Shown piece by piece: positions 29,956 to 38,435 of a DNA stretch of 64,000 bases. Below the pieces are notes generated by a model, which saw only the letters and a program-made list of their open reading frames with translations, ran no database searches and was not told where the DNA came from. A program made the position numbers and the translations under genes. How positions within the stretch are numbered: the first letter of the stretch is position 1; every line of letters begins with the position of its first letter. This DNA is from Leifsonia sp. C5G2 (GTDB lineage Bacteria > Actinomycetota > Actinomycetes > Actinomycetales > Microbacteriaceae), in assembly GCF_013359685.1 (NCBI RefSeq), contig NZ_JABFMV010000011.1, positions 100,727-164,726 on the forward strand. The letters are read 5' to 3'.

Positions 29956-30639
29956 TCAGTGCTGCTGCTTGTGTTCGCTCTGGTACGCGTGGAACGCGTC
30001 CAGGGTCGCCAGCCGGTGGCGGCGGGCGGCGAGCTCGATCTCCAGCGCGTCGGCGCCGGACTCGATGAGCTGGAGGATGTGCTCGTGCTCGTCGACCGAC
30101 TCGCGGGCGCGACCGGGCACGAAGCTGAAGGTGGAGTCGCGCAGCACGGTCAGGCGGTTCCAGCCGCGGTGCACGAGGTCGAGGATGTGCGGGTTGGGGC
30201 ACTCCTCGAACAGCACTGCGTGGAACTCCTGGTTGAGCTGCGTGAACCGGTGCGGGATGAAGTCGTCGAGGCAGGCGATCATCTCGCGGTTGATCATGCG
30301 GGCCCGGTGGAGGTGGTCGCCGTTCAGCAGGGGAGCGGAGAGCTGGGTCGCTGCCCCCTCCACGAGCGCGAGGGTCTCCATCGTGTACGTGTACTCGGCC
30401 TCCTGCAGCAGCGCGACCTGGGCGCCGACGTTCTTCTCGAACGTCACCAGCCCCTCCGCCTCCAGCCGCCGGATGGCTTCGCGCACCGGGACGACGCTGA
30501 TGTCGAGCTCGCCCGCGATCTGCCCGAGCACGAGCCGGAAGCCGGAGACGTACCGCCCGTCGTCGATGCGCGCCCGGATGAAGTCGTAGGCCAGCTGCGA
30601 CTTGCTCGGGGCGGCCGTCTTCACCGCTGAGTCGACCAT
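29956..30639 (-). CDS. GntR/FCD-family regulator of the hpa genes
   Basis: The 227-residue regulator starts at ATG 30639. The winged helix is at about residues 12-78 (LAYDFIRARIDDGRYVSGFRL, then IAGELDISVVPVREAIRRLEAEGLVT). An FCD-type all-helical ligand domain covers about 90-220, with the metal-site residues in NQEFHAVLF and EHEHILQLI. It is embedded in the hpa operon and its start overlaps the end of the FAH-RraA gene by 19 nt. Two copies of a motif with core ATATACGATCC lie 48-50 nt before hpaH and before the FAH-RraA gene, and are the best candidates for its operators. Confidence 0.85.
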   Translation of the reverse strand: MVDSAVKTAAPSKSQLAYDFIRARIDDGRYVSGFRLVLGQIAGELDISVVPVREAIRRLEAEGLVTFEKNVGAQVALLQEAEYTYTMETLALVEGAATQLSAPLLNGDHLHRARMINREMIACLDDFIPHRFTQLNQEFHAVLFEECPNPHILDLVHRGWNRLTVLRDSTFSFVPGRARESVDEHEHILQLIESGADALEIELAARRHRLATLDAFHAYQSEHKQQH

Positions 30640-32054
30640 GCGCGGTACCTCTCTTTCCATTCGGCGTTCATCGGGAACAGCCCGTCGACGGGGGCGCCCT
30701 GGGCGACCTGCTCGGCGATGAACTCCTCTTCGCGTTCCTGCTCGATCGCGTCGGCCACGACCTCGTCCACGAGGGCGGGCGGGATGACGAGCAGGCCGTC
30801 GGCGTCGCCGACGATCACGTCGCCCGGCTGCACGGTCGCGCCGCCGCAGGCGATGGTCACATCGGTGTCCCACGGCACATGCCGGCGACCGAGCACCGCA
30901 GGGTGCGGGCCGTTGTGGAACGTCGGGATGTCGAGTGCGGCGACGACCTCCAGGTCGCGCACGCCCCCGTCGGTCACGATGCCGGCGGCGCCGTTGACCT
31001 GGGCCCGCAGGGCGAGCACGTCGCCGACGGTGCCGCTGCCGCGCTCGCCGCGGGCCTCGATCACGAGCACCTCCCCGGCACCGACGGCGTCGAAGGCGCG
31101 CTTCTGCGCGTTGTAGCCGCCGCCGTGCGAGGCGAAGAGGTCTTCGCGGTTCGGCACGTAGCGGAGCGTGCGCGCCGTGCCCACGACCTTCGTGCCGGGC
31201 CGGGTCGAGGTGAGGCCGTCGATGGAGACGTTGTTCAAGCCGCGCTTGCGCAGCTGCGAGCTGAGCGTGGCGGTCGCGACGGACGCGAGCTTCGCGCGCC
31301 GGTCGTCCGTCAGTTTCCATGCGGGCTCTTCGGGAGTGCCGTACGCCTCCGCCCGCTGGTGGTCGTCGACGGCGGGCTTCGTGCCGAAGTCGCCGAACGG
31401 GATGGTGCCCTCGACGATCCGCGTGACGAGGCGGCCGGTCGTCGGTGCGCCCGGCGCGGAGGGCGCATCCACTTCCACCTCGACCGTGTCGCCCGGCTGC
31501 GTGACGGACGAGCCGGCGGGGGTGCCGGTGAGGATGACATCTCCCGGCTCCAGCGTCATCAGCTGCGAGAGGTCCGCGACCAGGCGCCCGAACGGGAACA
31601 GCAGGTCGTCGGTCGTGCCCTCCTGCACGAGTTCGCCGTTCAGCCAGGTGCGCACGCGCAGGGCGCCGGGGTCGAGGGAGGCGGCGGGGAGGACGACCGG
31701 CCCGAGGGGCGTGAAGCCGTCTCCGCCCTTGGAGCGGACGTTGGAGCCTTTGTCGGCGGCGCGGAGGTCGTACAGGCCGAAGTCGTTCGCCGCCGTGACG
31801 CCGGACACGGCCGCCCAGCCCTCCTCCGGCGTGACCCGGCGGGTGGGGCGGCCGATGACGAGGGCGATCTCGCCCTCGAAGGCGAGGAGCTCCGTCCCGG
31901 CCGGCCGCTCCAGCTCGCCGCCGGAGTGCGCGATCGACGACGACGGCTTGAAGAAGTAGGACGGCTGGGCCGGTGTGCGGCCGCGCTGCGCGGCGCGCGA
32001 ACGGTAGTTCAGGTGCACCGCGATGATCTTGCCGGGGTGGCCGATGTCGCTCAC
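30621..32054 (-). CDS. FAH-type decarboxylase/isomerase fused to an RraA-like domain (HpaG function)
   Basis: This 477-residue protein has two parts. Residues 1-225 are an FAH-fold domain with the start IIAVHLNYRSRAAQRG, metal glutamates in AFEGEIALVIGR and GDVILTGTPAGSSV. Residues 250-460 are an RraA/HMG-aldolase-like domain with LSSQLRKRGLNNVSIDGL, GGVRDLEVVAALDIP and PGDVIVGDADGLLVIP. By position it is the HpaG step, 5-oxo-pent-3-ene-1,2,5-tricarboxylate decarboxylase/isomerase. Enterobacterial HpaG has two FAH halves; here the second half is replaced by an RraA-like domain, a family that includes oxo-acid decarboxylases and aldolases. The assignment of each reaction to a domain is inference. 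Confidence 0.8.
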   Translation of the reverse strand: MSDIGHPGKIIAVHLNYRSRAAQRGRTPAQPSYFFKPSSSIAHSGGELERPAGTELLAFEGEIALVIGRPTRRVTPEEGWAAVSGVTAANDFGLYDLRAADKGSNVRSKGGDGFTPLGPVVLPAASLDPGALRVRTWLNGELVQEGTTDDLLFPFGRLVADLSQLMTLEPGDVILTGTPAGSSVTQPGDTVEVEVDAPSAPGAPTTGRLVTRIVEGTIPFGDFGTKPAVDDHQRAEAYGTPEEPAWKLTDDRRAKLASVATATLSSQLRKRGLNNVSIDGLTSTRPGTKVVGTARTLRYVPNREDLFASHGGGYNAQKRAFDAVGAGEVLVIEARGERGSGTVGDVLALRAQVNGAAGIVTDGGVRDLEVVAALDIPTFHNGPHPAVLGRRHVPWDTDVTIACGGATVQPGDVIVGDADGLLVIPPALVDEVVADAIEQEREEEFIAEQVAQGAPVDGLFPMNAEWKERYRAWSTQR

Positions 32055-32103
32055 GGGTGGTGGCTCCTCATCGTCCGGGAAGGGGTCTGCTGACCGTATT
32101 CGA

Positions 32104-32117
32104 GATCATATACGATC
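32104..32117. promoter_or_regulatory. Candidate GntR operator 1
   Basis: GATCATATACGATC is a near-palindrome 50 nt before the FAH-RraA start, in an AT-rich patch. It shares the core ATATACGATCC with a second site before hpaH. Confidence 0.55.
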
Positions 32118-32136
32118 CGCGTGTTGTGGGGCAAGG

Positions 32137-32949
32137 TCAGTAGCCCGCCGGTGCGGGCGCGTCGGGGGAGGCGCCGATGAACCGGTCCGCCAGCGCCTCC
32201 GACGCCCGGGCGAGCAGCGTGACATCGGCGCCGACCAGCAGATAGGAGGCCCCGGCCGCCGCATACCGGTCCGCGGTCGCGGGATCGAAGGCGTTCACCC
32301 CGACCGGCGTTCCCGCCGCGCGACCGGCCGCGATCACGCGCTCGACGGCGGCGATCACGTCCGGGTGGTCCTGCCGGCCCAGCAGGCCCATCGAGGCCGC
32401 GAGGTCGGCCGGGCCGACGAGCAGGGCATCCACACCCTCCACGGCCGCGATGCCGTCCGCGACCTCCACGGCGTCGGCCGTCTCGATCTGCACGGTGAGC
32501 GAGACGAGGACTTCCGCGCGGGCGAGATAGTCCGGGATGCGGCTCCAGCGGGACGACCGCGCCAATGCGCTACCGACGCCGCGGATGCCGTGCGGAGGGT
32601 ACCGCACGGCGCGCACCATGGCCTCGGCCTGCTCCACGCTGTCCACCATCGGGACGAGGATGTTCTGCGCGCCGAGGTCGAGCAGTTGCTTGAGCGTCAC
32701 CGTGTCGCCGAACGGCGCGCGCACCAGGGGCACGACCGGGTAGGCGGCGACGGCCTGCAGTTGGGCGAGGATCGACTCCAGCCCGACGGGGGAGTGCTCG
32801 CCGTCGACGAGGACGATGTCGAGGCCGCTCCCGGCGCAGATCTCGGCGACGAGGGCGCTGCCCCCGCAGGACCACATCCCGTACAGGGGGCGGTCGGCGG
32901 CGCGGAGGCGGTCGGCGAAGGTCGGTGTCGCCTCTAGGCGAATCGGCAT
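32137..32949 (-). CDS. hpaI: HpcH/HpaI-type 2-oxo-acid aldolase
   Basis: The last pathway enzyme, 4-hydroxy-2-oxoheptanedioate aldolase, gives pyruvate and succinate semialdehyde. The protein has 270 residues. Catalytic elements are Arg in PLVRAPFGD, the GEHSP block (about residue 50), metal-binding Glu in TVQIETADAVE (about 147) and Asp in LLVGPADLAASMG (about 173). FDPATADRYAAAGASYLLVGADV closes the barrel. The start at 32949 overlaps the end of hpaH by 16 nt, so it is co-translated with it. Substrate assignment rests on the hpa operon context. Confidence 0.88.
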   Translation of the reverse strand: MPIRLEATPTFADRLRAADRPLYGMWSCGGSALVAEICAGSGLDIVLVDGEHSPVGLESILAQLQAVAAYPVVPLVRAPFGDTVTLKQLLDLGAQNILVPMVDSVEQAEAMVRAVRYPPHGIRGVGSALARSSRWSRIPDYLARAEVLVSLTVQIETADAVEVADGIAAVEGVDALLVGPADLAASMGLLGRQDHPDVIAAVERVIAAGRAAGTPVGVNAFDPATADRYAAAGASYLLVGADVTLLARASEALADRFIGASPDAPAPAGY

Positions 32950-33719
32950 GTGATGGCTCCCAGGGTTCCGTAGTCGGCGTGGACGGTGTCGCCGCGTTCG
33001 ACCCACATCGGGCGGGTGAACGAGCCGGCGAGGACGATGTCTCCGGCCTCCAGTCGCGTGCCGTGCTGCGCGAGCTTGTTCGCGAGCCAGGCGACGCCGG
33101 TGGCGGGATGGTCGAGCACGGCGGCCGCGACGCCCGACTCCTCGATCGTCTCGTTGCGGTACAGCAGGGCGCCGATCCAGCGCAGGTCGACGGCGTCGAC
33201 GGCGACCGGGCGGCCGCCCACGACCATGCCGCCCATGGCTGCGTTGTCGGAGATGGTGTCGACGATGGTCCTGCCCTGCATCTCGATGCGCGAGGAGAGG
33301 ATCTCCAGGGCCGGGACGACGTACCGGGTGGCGCCCAGCACGTCGAACAGGGTGACGTGCGGCCCTTCGAGCGGTTCGGCGAGGACGAAGGCGAGCTCGA
33401 CCTCGATCCGCACGTTGGAGTACTGGTCGAACGGGATGACGGCCCCGGTCTCGTAGACCATGTCGTCGAAGATCGCGCCGTAGTCGGGCTCGGTGATCCC
33501 GGTGGCCTGCTGCATCACCTTCGAGGTGAGGCCGATCTTCCGGCCGACGAGCCGGCGTCCGGCGGCGAGCCCGCGCTCGACCCAGACCTTCTGCACCGCG
33601 TAGGAGTCCTCCACCGTCATGCCGGGGTGGCGTGCCGTCAGCAGCGGGACGGTCGTGCGGTCCCGCTCGGCGGCGGCGAGTTCGTCGGCGATGGCCTGGA
33701 TGGTCGGGCGGTCGAGCAC
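32934..33719 (-). CDS. hpaH: 2-oxo-hepta-3-ene-1,7-dioate hydratase
   Basis: HpaH hydrates 2-oxohept-3-ene-1,7-dioate to 4-hydroxy-2-oxoheptanedioate, the substrate of the next gene. The family similarity begins at GTG 33719 (VLDRPTIQAIADELAAAERDR), so the longer open frame is not used; length 261 residues. The hydratase block GRKIGLTSKVMQQATGITEPDYG lies at about residues 65-87. The metal glutamates are in VRIEVELAFVL (about 108-118). The C-terminal GTRLEAGDIVLAGSFTRP motif is typical of the MhpD/HpaH family. It is first in the minus-strand hpa operon. Confidence 0.9.
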   Translation of the reverse strand: MLDRPTIQAIADELAAAERDRTTVPLLTARHPGMTVEDSYAVQKVWVERGLAAGRRLVGRKIGLTSKVMQQATGITEPDYGAIFDDMVYETGAVIPFDQYSNVRIEVELAFVLAEPLEGPHVTLFDVLGATRYVVPALEILSSRIEMQGRTIVDTISDNAAMGGMVVGGRPVAVDAVDLRWIGALLYRNETIEESGVAAAVLDHPATGVAWLANKLAQHGTRLEAGDIVLAGSFTRPMWVERGDTVHADYGTLGAITCRFA

Positions 33720-33766
33720 CGGTGGGTCCCTTCGTCGTCGGAGGCGGGGCGCGTTCGCCCTGCATG

Positions 33767-33780
33767 GATCGTATATCTTC
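33767..33780. promoter_or_regulatory. Candidate GntR operator 2; only signal near hpaH in the 300-bp divergent space
   Basis: GATCGTATATCTTC lies 48 nt before hpaH. Its reverse complement shares 13 of 15 positions with operator 1. In the 33720-34019 intergenic stretch the other recognisable element is the promoter/operator at 33887-33918; the rest shows nothing I can name. Confidence 0.55.
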
Positions 33781-33886
33781 CCGTACACCGCGGGCGCGGT
33801 CGTGCACGGAAATTCCAGCCGTCTGCCGGGATTTCGTGTTCCCCATGCCGTCGTGTCAGGCTTTCCCCATCGTTTTTCTCCGTTGG

Positions 33887-33918
33887 TTGCCTTTCTTGTC
33901 AACAACTGTAGAATTACC
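33887..33918 (+). promoter_or_regulatory. Promoter of the ABC transporter with shared catabolic motif (site 0)
   Basis: TTGCCT (33887-33892), 16 bp, TAGAAT (33909-33914) form a promoter for the substrate-binding-protein gene. Overlapping the -10 is the 16-bp element GTCAACAACTGTAGAA (33898-33913), followed by TTACC. Its half-sites are the same as those of the site at 48.6 kb, so a repressor could act here. Confidence 0.6.
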
Positions 33919-34019
33919 GCCACGACACACCGGAGTGTCCGGCGATCGCGGTCGACGACCCGCTCCCCGTGTTGTGTCGAGTTCCACCTCCTTGCCGAAG
34001 AGAACCGAGAGAAGACACC

Positions 34020-35540
34020 ATGAAGAAAGCAATGATCGCGGTGGCCCTGGCCGCCGTGACCGCGCTGGCGCTGAGCGCCTGCGGCTCCGGGGGAAGCGAC
34101 ACATCATCCACCGCCAAAGCGGACGGCGGTCCGCTCAACATCGGCGAGTTCGCCGACGTCACCAGTTGGGACCCGTCGCTCGCCGACATCGGCTTCGACG
34201 GCCCCTACCTCTCCGCCGTGTACGACCCGCTGATCGCCGTCGACGGAGACGGCAAGCCGGTCCCGGCCCTCGCCACCTCGTGGAAGGTCTCGGACGACTT
34301 CAAGACGGTCACCCTCACGCTCCGCAGCGGCGTGAAGTTCTCCGACGGTGAGAAGCTCGACGCCGCAGCCGCGGTGAAGAGCCTCGAATACTTGCAGAAG
34401 GGCGCCAGGAGCGGCGAGGCCTACGCCAGCGTCGCGGGCTTCAAGGCCGTCGACGACAAGACAGTCGAGATCGACCTGAAGCAGCGCGACGACATGCTCC
34501 TCTACTTCATGGGCATCGGCCGAAGCTACGTGATGGCGCCGAAGGCGATCGACGCGGGCACGCTCGCGAAGGACCCGGTCGGCTCCGGCCCGTACACGCT
34601 CGACAAGACCAGCGTCGCCGGCGCGGAGTACCACTTCACCAAGGTGAAGGACCACTGGGACTCCAAGAACTTCCCGTTCTCGCCGCTCGCGATCTACCCG
34701 ATCCAGGATGCGACCGCGCGCGACAACGCGATGCTCTCCGGGCAGATCAACGTCAACTACGCCGACGACACGGCTCTCAAGCAGGCGAAGGAGAACGGCT
34801 GGAACGTCGCGGCGAAGGTCTCCGGCTGGGTGGGCCTGCAGTTCACCGACCGCGCGGGCGCGAAGTTCAAGCCGCTCGGCGACGTGAAGGTGCGCCAGGC
34901 GCTCAACTACGCGTTCGACGGCGCCGGCATCCTGAAGGCCGTCGGCAACGGCGCGGGCAAGGCATCCGACCAGGTCTTCCCGTCGGGCCTCCCCGGCAAC
35001 GTCGAGTCGCTGAACTCCACCTACAAGACCAGCATCGCCAAGGCCAAGTCGCTGCTCGCGGACGCGGGCTACCCGAACGGGTTCGAACTGCACATGCCGA
35101 TGTCGCAGGTGTTCCAGGTGTGGCAGCCCGTCGTGGACCAGACGTTCAAGCAGCTGGGCATCACGGTCACCTGGGACGACATGCAGTACATGGACTACCA
35201 GAAGAACGCGCCGACCTACCCCATGTTCGTCGCCTTCATCTCCATGGACTCCAACCCGGTCGCGAGCGTGCAGCGGCAGATCAACCTGCCGCAGTGGTAC
35301 AACCCGACGCCCGACGTCGACGCCTACCCGGACGTCAAGGCCGCCGTCGAGAAGGTGCTCACGGCGAAGCCGAGCGACCAGGTCGGCGAGATCGAGGCGC
35401 TCAACAAGCTCGTCACCGACAAGGCGTGGTTCGACGTCTGGTACCAGGCGAACAACTCCTACACGTCCACGTCGAACATCCAGGTCACCCCGGTGGTCGG
35501 GATGATGTTCCCCACACTCCGCCAGATCCAGGCGAAGTGA
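34020..35540 (+). CDS. Extracellular substrate-binding lipoprotein of a peptide-type ABC importer
   Basis: This 506-residue family 5 (SBP_bac_5, DppA/OppA-like) binding protein has a signal peptide MKKAMIAVALAAVTALALSA ending in the lipobox LSAC (Cys about residue 21). The mature protein shows LAPSWKVSDDFKTVTLTLRSGVKFSDG-type sequence (here ATSWKVSDDFKTVTLTLR), GSGPYTLDKT and VRQALNYAFDGAGI, all typical of the family. It heads the four-gene transporter operon, transcribed away from hpaH. Family 5 proteins bind peptides, nickel, opines, glycosides or aromatic compounds; the neighbouring catabolic genes suggest the last, but this is inference. Confidence 0.88.
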   Translation: MKKAMIAVALAAVTALALSACGSGGSDTSSTAKADGGPLNIGEFADVTSWDPSLADIGFDGPYLSAVYDPLIAVDGDGKPVPALATSWKVSDDFKTVTLTLRSGVKFSDGEKLDAAAAVKSLEYLQKGARSGEAYASVAGFKAVDDKTVEIDLKQRDDMLLYFMGIGRSYVMAPKAIDAGTLAKDPVGSGPYTLDKTSVAGAEYHFTKVKDHWDSKNFPFSPLAIYPIQDATARDNAMLSGQINVNYADDTALKQAKENGWNVAAKVSGWVGLQFTDRAGAKFKPLGDVKVRQALNYAFDGAGILKAVGNGAGKASDQVFPSGLPGNVESLNSTYKTSIAKAKSLLADAGYPNGFELHMPMSQVFQVWQPVVDQTFKQLGITVTWDDMQYMDYQKNAPTYPMFVAFISMDSNPVASVQRQINLPQWYNPTPDVDAYPDVKAAVEKVLTAKPSDQVGEIEALNKLVTDKAWFDVWYQANNSYTSTSNIQVTPVVGMMFPTLRQIQAK

Positions 35541-35631
35541 CCCCCGGCGGGTGGGCCGTGCGACCGGCGCGGCCCACCCGACACCGCTCGTCACCCGACT
35601 CCGGCACCCCCGACCGGCAGGAACCCCCTCC

Positions 35632-36573
35632 ATGATCAGATTCACCCTCAAGAGGCTCGTCTCCGGCGTGATCCTCCTGGTGGCCGTCTCCATCGGCACC
35701 TTCTTCCTCGCCCACCTGGCGATCGGCGACCCGACCGCCGGACTCCTCGGCACCTCCGCGACCCCCGCCCAGCAGGCGGCCCTCGCAGCGAAGATCGGCA
35801 CGGACCGCCCGCTGCTCGTCCAGTTCTGGGAGTGGGGCAGTCACGCCGTCGTCGGAGACTTCGGCACCTCGTGGCGCAACTTCCAGCCGGTGAACGCGCA
35901 GATCGCGCTGAAGCTGCCGGTCACGCTCTCCGTGGTCACGGCCGCCGTGCTGCTCTCGGCGGTGTTCGGCGGCCTGTTCGGCATCCTCGCGGGCCTGCGG
36001 CCGGGCAGCATCCTCGACAAGGTCATCAAGGCGGCGTCCGTGATCCTCTTCGCCCTTCCCGGCTTCTGGGTGAGCCTCGTGCTGGTCATCTGGTTCGCGG
36101 TGAACCTGAAGTGGTTCCCGGCGGTCGGGTACGTCCAGCCCCAGGTCAGCGTCGAAGGCTGGGTGCGGTCGATCACCCTGCCCGCGATCGCGCTGTCGCT
36201 CGGAGCGATCGTGATGATCGCCGAGCAGCTGCGCAACGCGATCATCACCGCGGACAACCAGGACTACGTCCGGACCCTCCGCAGCCGCGGACTCAGCTCG
36301 GCGCGGGTCACCGTGCACCTGGTGCGCAACGCGGCTCCCGCCTCGCTGACCGTGCTCGCGCTCATGTTCGTGGGGCTCCTGGGCGGCGCGATCGTCGTCG
36401 AGCAGATCTTCTCCCTGCCGGGGATCGGCGCCCTGACCTCCGGCTCCTCCCAGAACGGCGACATCCCCATCCTCCTGGGCATCACCGTCATCACGGTCAT
36501 CTTCGTCGTGGTGGTCAACTTCCTCCTGGATGTGGTGCTCGGCTGGATCAACCCGAAAGCGCGTGTGCAATGA
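35632..36573 (+). CDS. ABC importer permease, DppB type
   Basis: The 313-residue membrane protein has six predicted helices, the DppB N-terminus MIRFTLKRLVSGVILLVAVS with the long periplasmic loop, and the EAA-type loop RTLRSRGLSSARVTVHLVRNAA (about residues 205-226). It pairs with the permease half of the next gene. Its stop overlaps the next start (ATGA). Confidence 0.88.
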   Translation: MIRFTLKRLVSGVILLVAVSIGTFFLAHLAIGDPTAGLLGTSATPAQQAALAAKIGTDRPLLVQFWEWGSHAVVGDFGTSWRNFQPVNAQIALKLPVTLSVVTAAVLLSAVFGGLFGILAGLRPGSILDKVIKAASVILFALPGFWVSLVLVIWFAVNLKWFPAVGYVQPQVSVEGWVRSITLPAIALSLGAIVMIAEQLRNAIITADNQDYVRTLRSRGLSSARVTVHLVRNAAPASLTVLALMFVGLLGGAIVVEQIFSLPGIGALTSGSSQNGDIPILLGITVITVIFVVVVNFLLDVVLGWINPKARVQ

Positions 36574-38435
36574 CGGCGACGGAAGTGATCATCGACCCCC
36601 GCGAGAGCGCGGCTGCGGCCGCCACGAGGCGGCGCGGCTCCACCCTGGTCCGCCTGCTCAGGCGCCCGGCGGGCGCGGTGTCGCTCGCGGTGCTGCTGCT
36701 CGTGGTGCTGGTGGCCGTGTTCGCGCCGCTGCTCGCACCGCACGACCCGAACTTCGTCGACTTCGCGATCACCAAGGCGCCGCCCAGCGCTGCGCATCCG
36801 CTCGGCGGCGACAGCGCCGGCCGCGACGTGCTCAGCCGGCTGATCTGGGGCACCCGGTCGACCCTCTGGGGCGCGCTCGTGACCATCGTCGTCGCGATCG
36901 TCGTCGGGGTCCCGGCGGGACTCGCGGCCGGGTACTACGGCCGCTCCTTCGACCGTGCCGCCAGCTGGGTCAGCGACGCGCTGCAGGCGGTGCCCGGCAT
37001 GATCGTGCTGCTCATCGTGGCGGCCGGCACGCGCAACGACTTCACCGTTCTGATGGCGACCCTCGGCGTCTTCATGGCGCCCGGATACTTCCGGCTGACC
37101 CGCTCGACGGTGCTGGCCGTCCGCAACGAGCCGTACGTGGATGCGGCCCGCGTCGCCGGTCTCACCGACGCCCGCATCATGGCCAGGCACGTCGTCAAGG
37201 CGGTGTACGCGCCGGTCATCATCCAGACCGCGCTCACGGCCGGGCTGGCGATGGGCATGCAGGCCGGGCTCCAGTTCCTGGGCATCGGCGGGGCGCGCAC
37301 GCCCGCCTGGGGCGCCATGATGAACGAGGGCTTCCGGACCATGCTCACCAGCCCGCTGCTGCTGCTCTGGCCCTCCCTCGCCCTGGGCATCACCATCGCC
37401 GCGCTCGCGGTGCTCGGGTCCACGCTTGCCGACGTGGTCAGCGTGCGGACGCCCGTGCACCGGCGCCGTCGCCGCCGCGCCGCCGCGCGCTCCTCCGGCG
37501 AACCCAGGGACGTGACCACCTCGACCGGCGCTGTCGCGCACAGCGCCTCCGACTCCGCCGTGCAGCTGAAGAACCTGCGGGTCGCCTACGCGGCGCCCGA
37601 CGGGAGCGAGCTCGAGGTGGTGCACGGCATCACGCTCGACGTCGCCCCCGGCGAGGTGCTCGGGATCGTGGGGGAGTCGGGGTCCGGCAAGTCGCAGACC
37701 GTCTTCAGCATGCTCGACCTGCTGCCCGCGGGCGGGGCGTGCACCGCGGACGCGATCTGGATCGGCGGCCGCGACGTCACGCGGCTCGGCCACAAGGACC
37801 GCCAGCGGCTGCTCGGACACGAGGTGGGGTACATCCCGCAGGAGCCCATGTCGAACCTCGACCCGTCGTTCACCATCGGGCACCAGCTGATGGAGCCGTT
37901 GCGGGCCGTGCACAAGCTCGGGCGCGCGGCGGCCCGCGAGCGGGCGCTGGAGATGCTGGCCAAGGTCGGCATCCCCGACCCGGCGCGCGTGATGAAGGTG
38001 TACCCGCACCAGCTCTCCGGCGGCATGGCGCAGCGCGTCCTCATCGCCGGGGCGATCGCGGGCAAGCCGTCGGTGCTGGTCGCCGACGAGCCGACGACCG
38101 CTCTCGACGTGACCGTGCAGGCCGAGGTGCTGGAGCTGCTGCGCGAGCTGCAGCAGGAGTACCGGATGGCCCTCGTCATCGTCACCCACAACTTCGGCGT
38201 CGTCGCCGACATCTGCGACCGCGTCGTCGTCATGCGCGACGGCGAGATCGTCGAGATCGGGACGGTGGAGCGCATCTTCGCCCGGCCGTCCAGCGACTAC
38301 ACCCGTGAGCTCATCGCGGCCTCCCTCGACGGCGCGGAGAGCCGCGCCGAGCTGGACGCCGCCCACGCATCCCGGGAACCGGCCGGCCCCGACGGCGCCG
38401 GCGACCCCGCGACCAGGAAGGCGGTGCCGGCGTGA
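36570..38435 (+). CDS. ABC importer DppC-type permease fused to DppD-type ATPase
   Basis: One continuous 621-codon frame encodes both functions. Residues 1-300 are a DppC-like permease (six helices; PHPLGGDSAGRDVLSRLIWG-type block, EAA loop DAARVAGLTDARIMARHVV). After an arginine-rich linker (about 300-330) comes the ATPase: Walker A GESGSGKSQT (about 370), signature LSGGMAQR (about 486) and Walker B VLVADEPTTALD. No frameshift is involved. Such fusions occur in some actinobacterial Opp/Dpp systems. It overlaps both neighbours by 4 nt (ATGA and GTGA). Confidence 0.88.
   Translation: MTATEVIIDPRESAAAAATRRRGSTLVRLLRRPAGAVSLAVLLLVVLVAVFAPLLAPHDPNFVDFAITKAPPSAAHPLGGDSAGRDVLSRLIWGTRSTLWGALVTIVVAIVVGVPAGLAAGYYGRSFDRAASWVSDALQAVPGMIVLLIVAAGTRNDFTVLMATLGVFMAPGYFRLTRSTVLAVRNEPYVDAARVAGLTDARIMARHVVKAVYAPVIIQTALTAGLAMGMQAGLQFLGIGGARTPAWGAMMNEGFRTMLTSPLLLLWPSLALGITIAALAVLGSTLADVVSVRTPVHRRRRRRAAARSSGEPRDVTTSTGAVAHSASDSAVQLKNLRVAYAAPDGSELEVVHGITLDVAPGEVLGIVGESGSGKSQTVFSMLDLLPAGGACTADAIWIGGRDVTRLGHKDRQRLLGHEVGYIPQEPMSNLDPSFTIGHQLMEPLRAVHKLGRAAARERALEMLAKVGIPDPARVMKVYPHQLSGGMAQRVLIAGAIAGKPSVLVADEPTTALDVTVQAEVLELLRELQQEYRMALVIVTHNFGVVADICDRVVVMRDGEIVEIGTVERIFARPSSDYTRELIAASLDGAESRAELDAAHASREPAGPDGAGDPATRKAVPA

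Noticed and set aside
36570..38435. Frameshift or assembly error joining permease and ATPase
   Set aside because: The frame is continuous, the linker is plausible, overlaps with both neighbours are the usual 4 nt, and such fusions are known.
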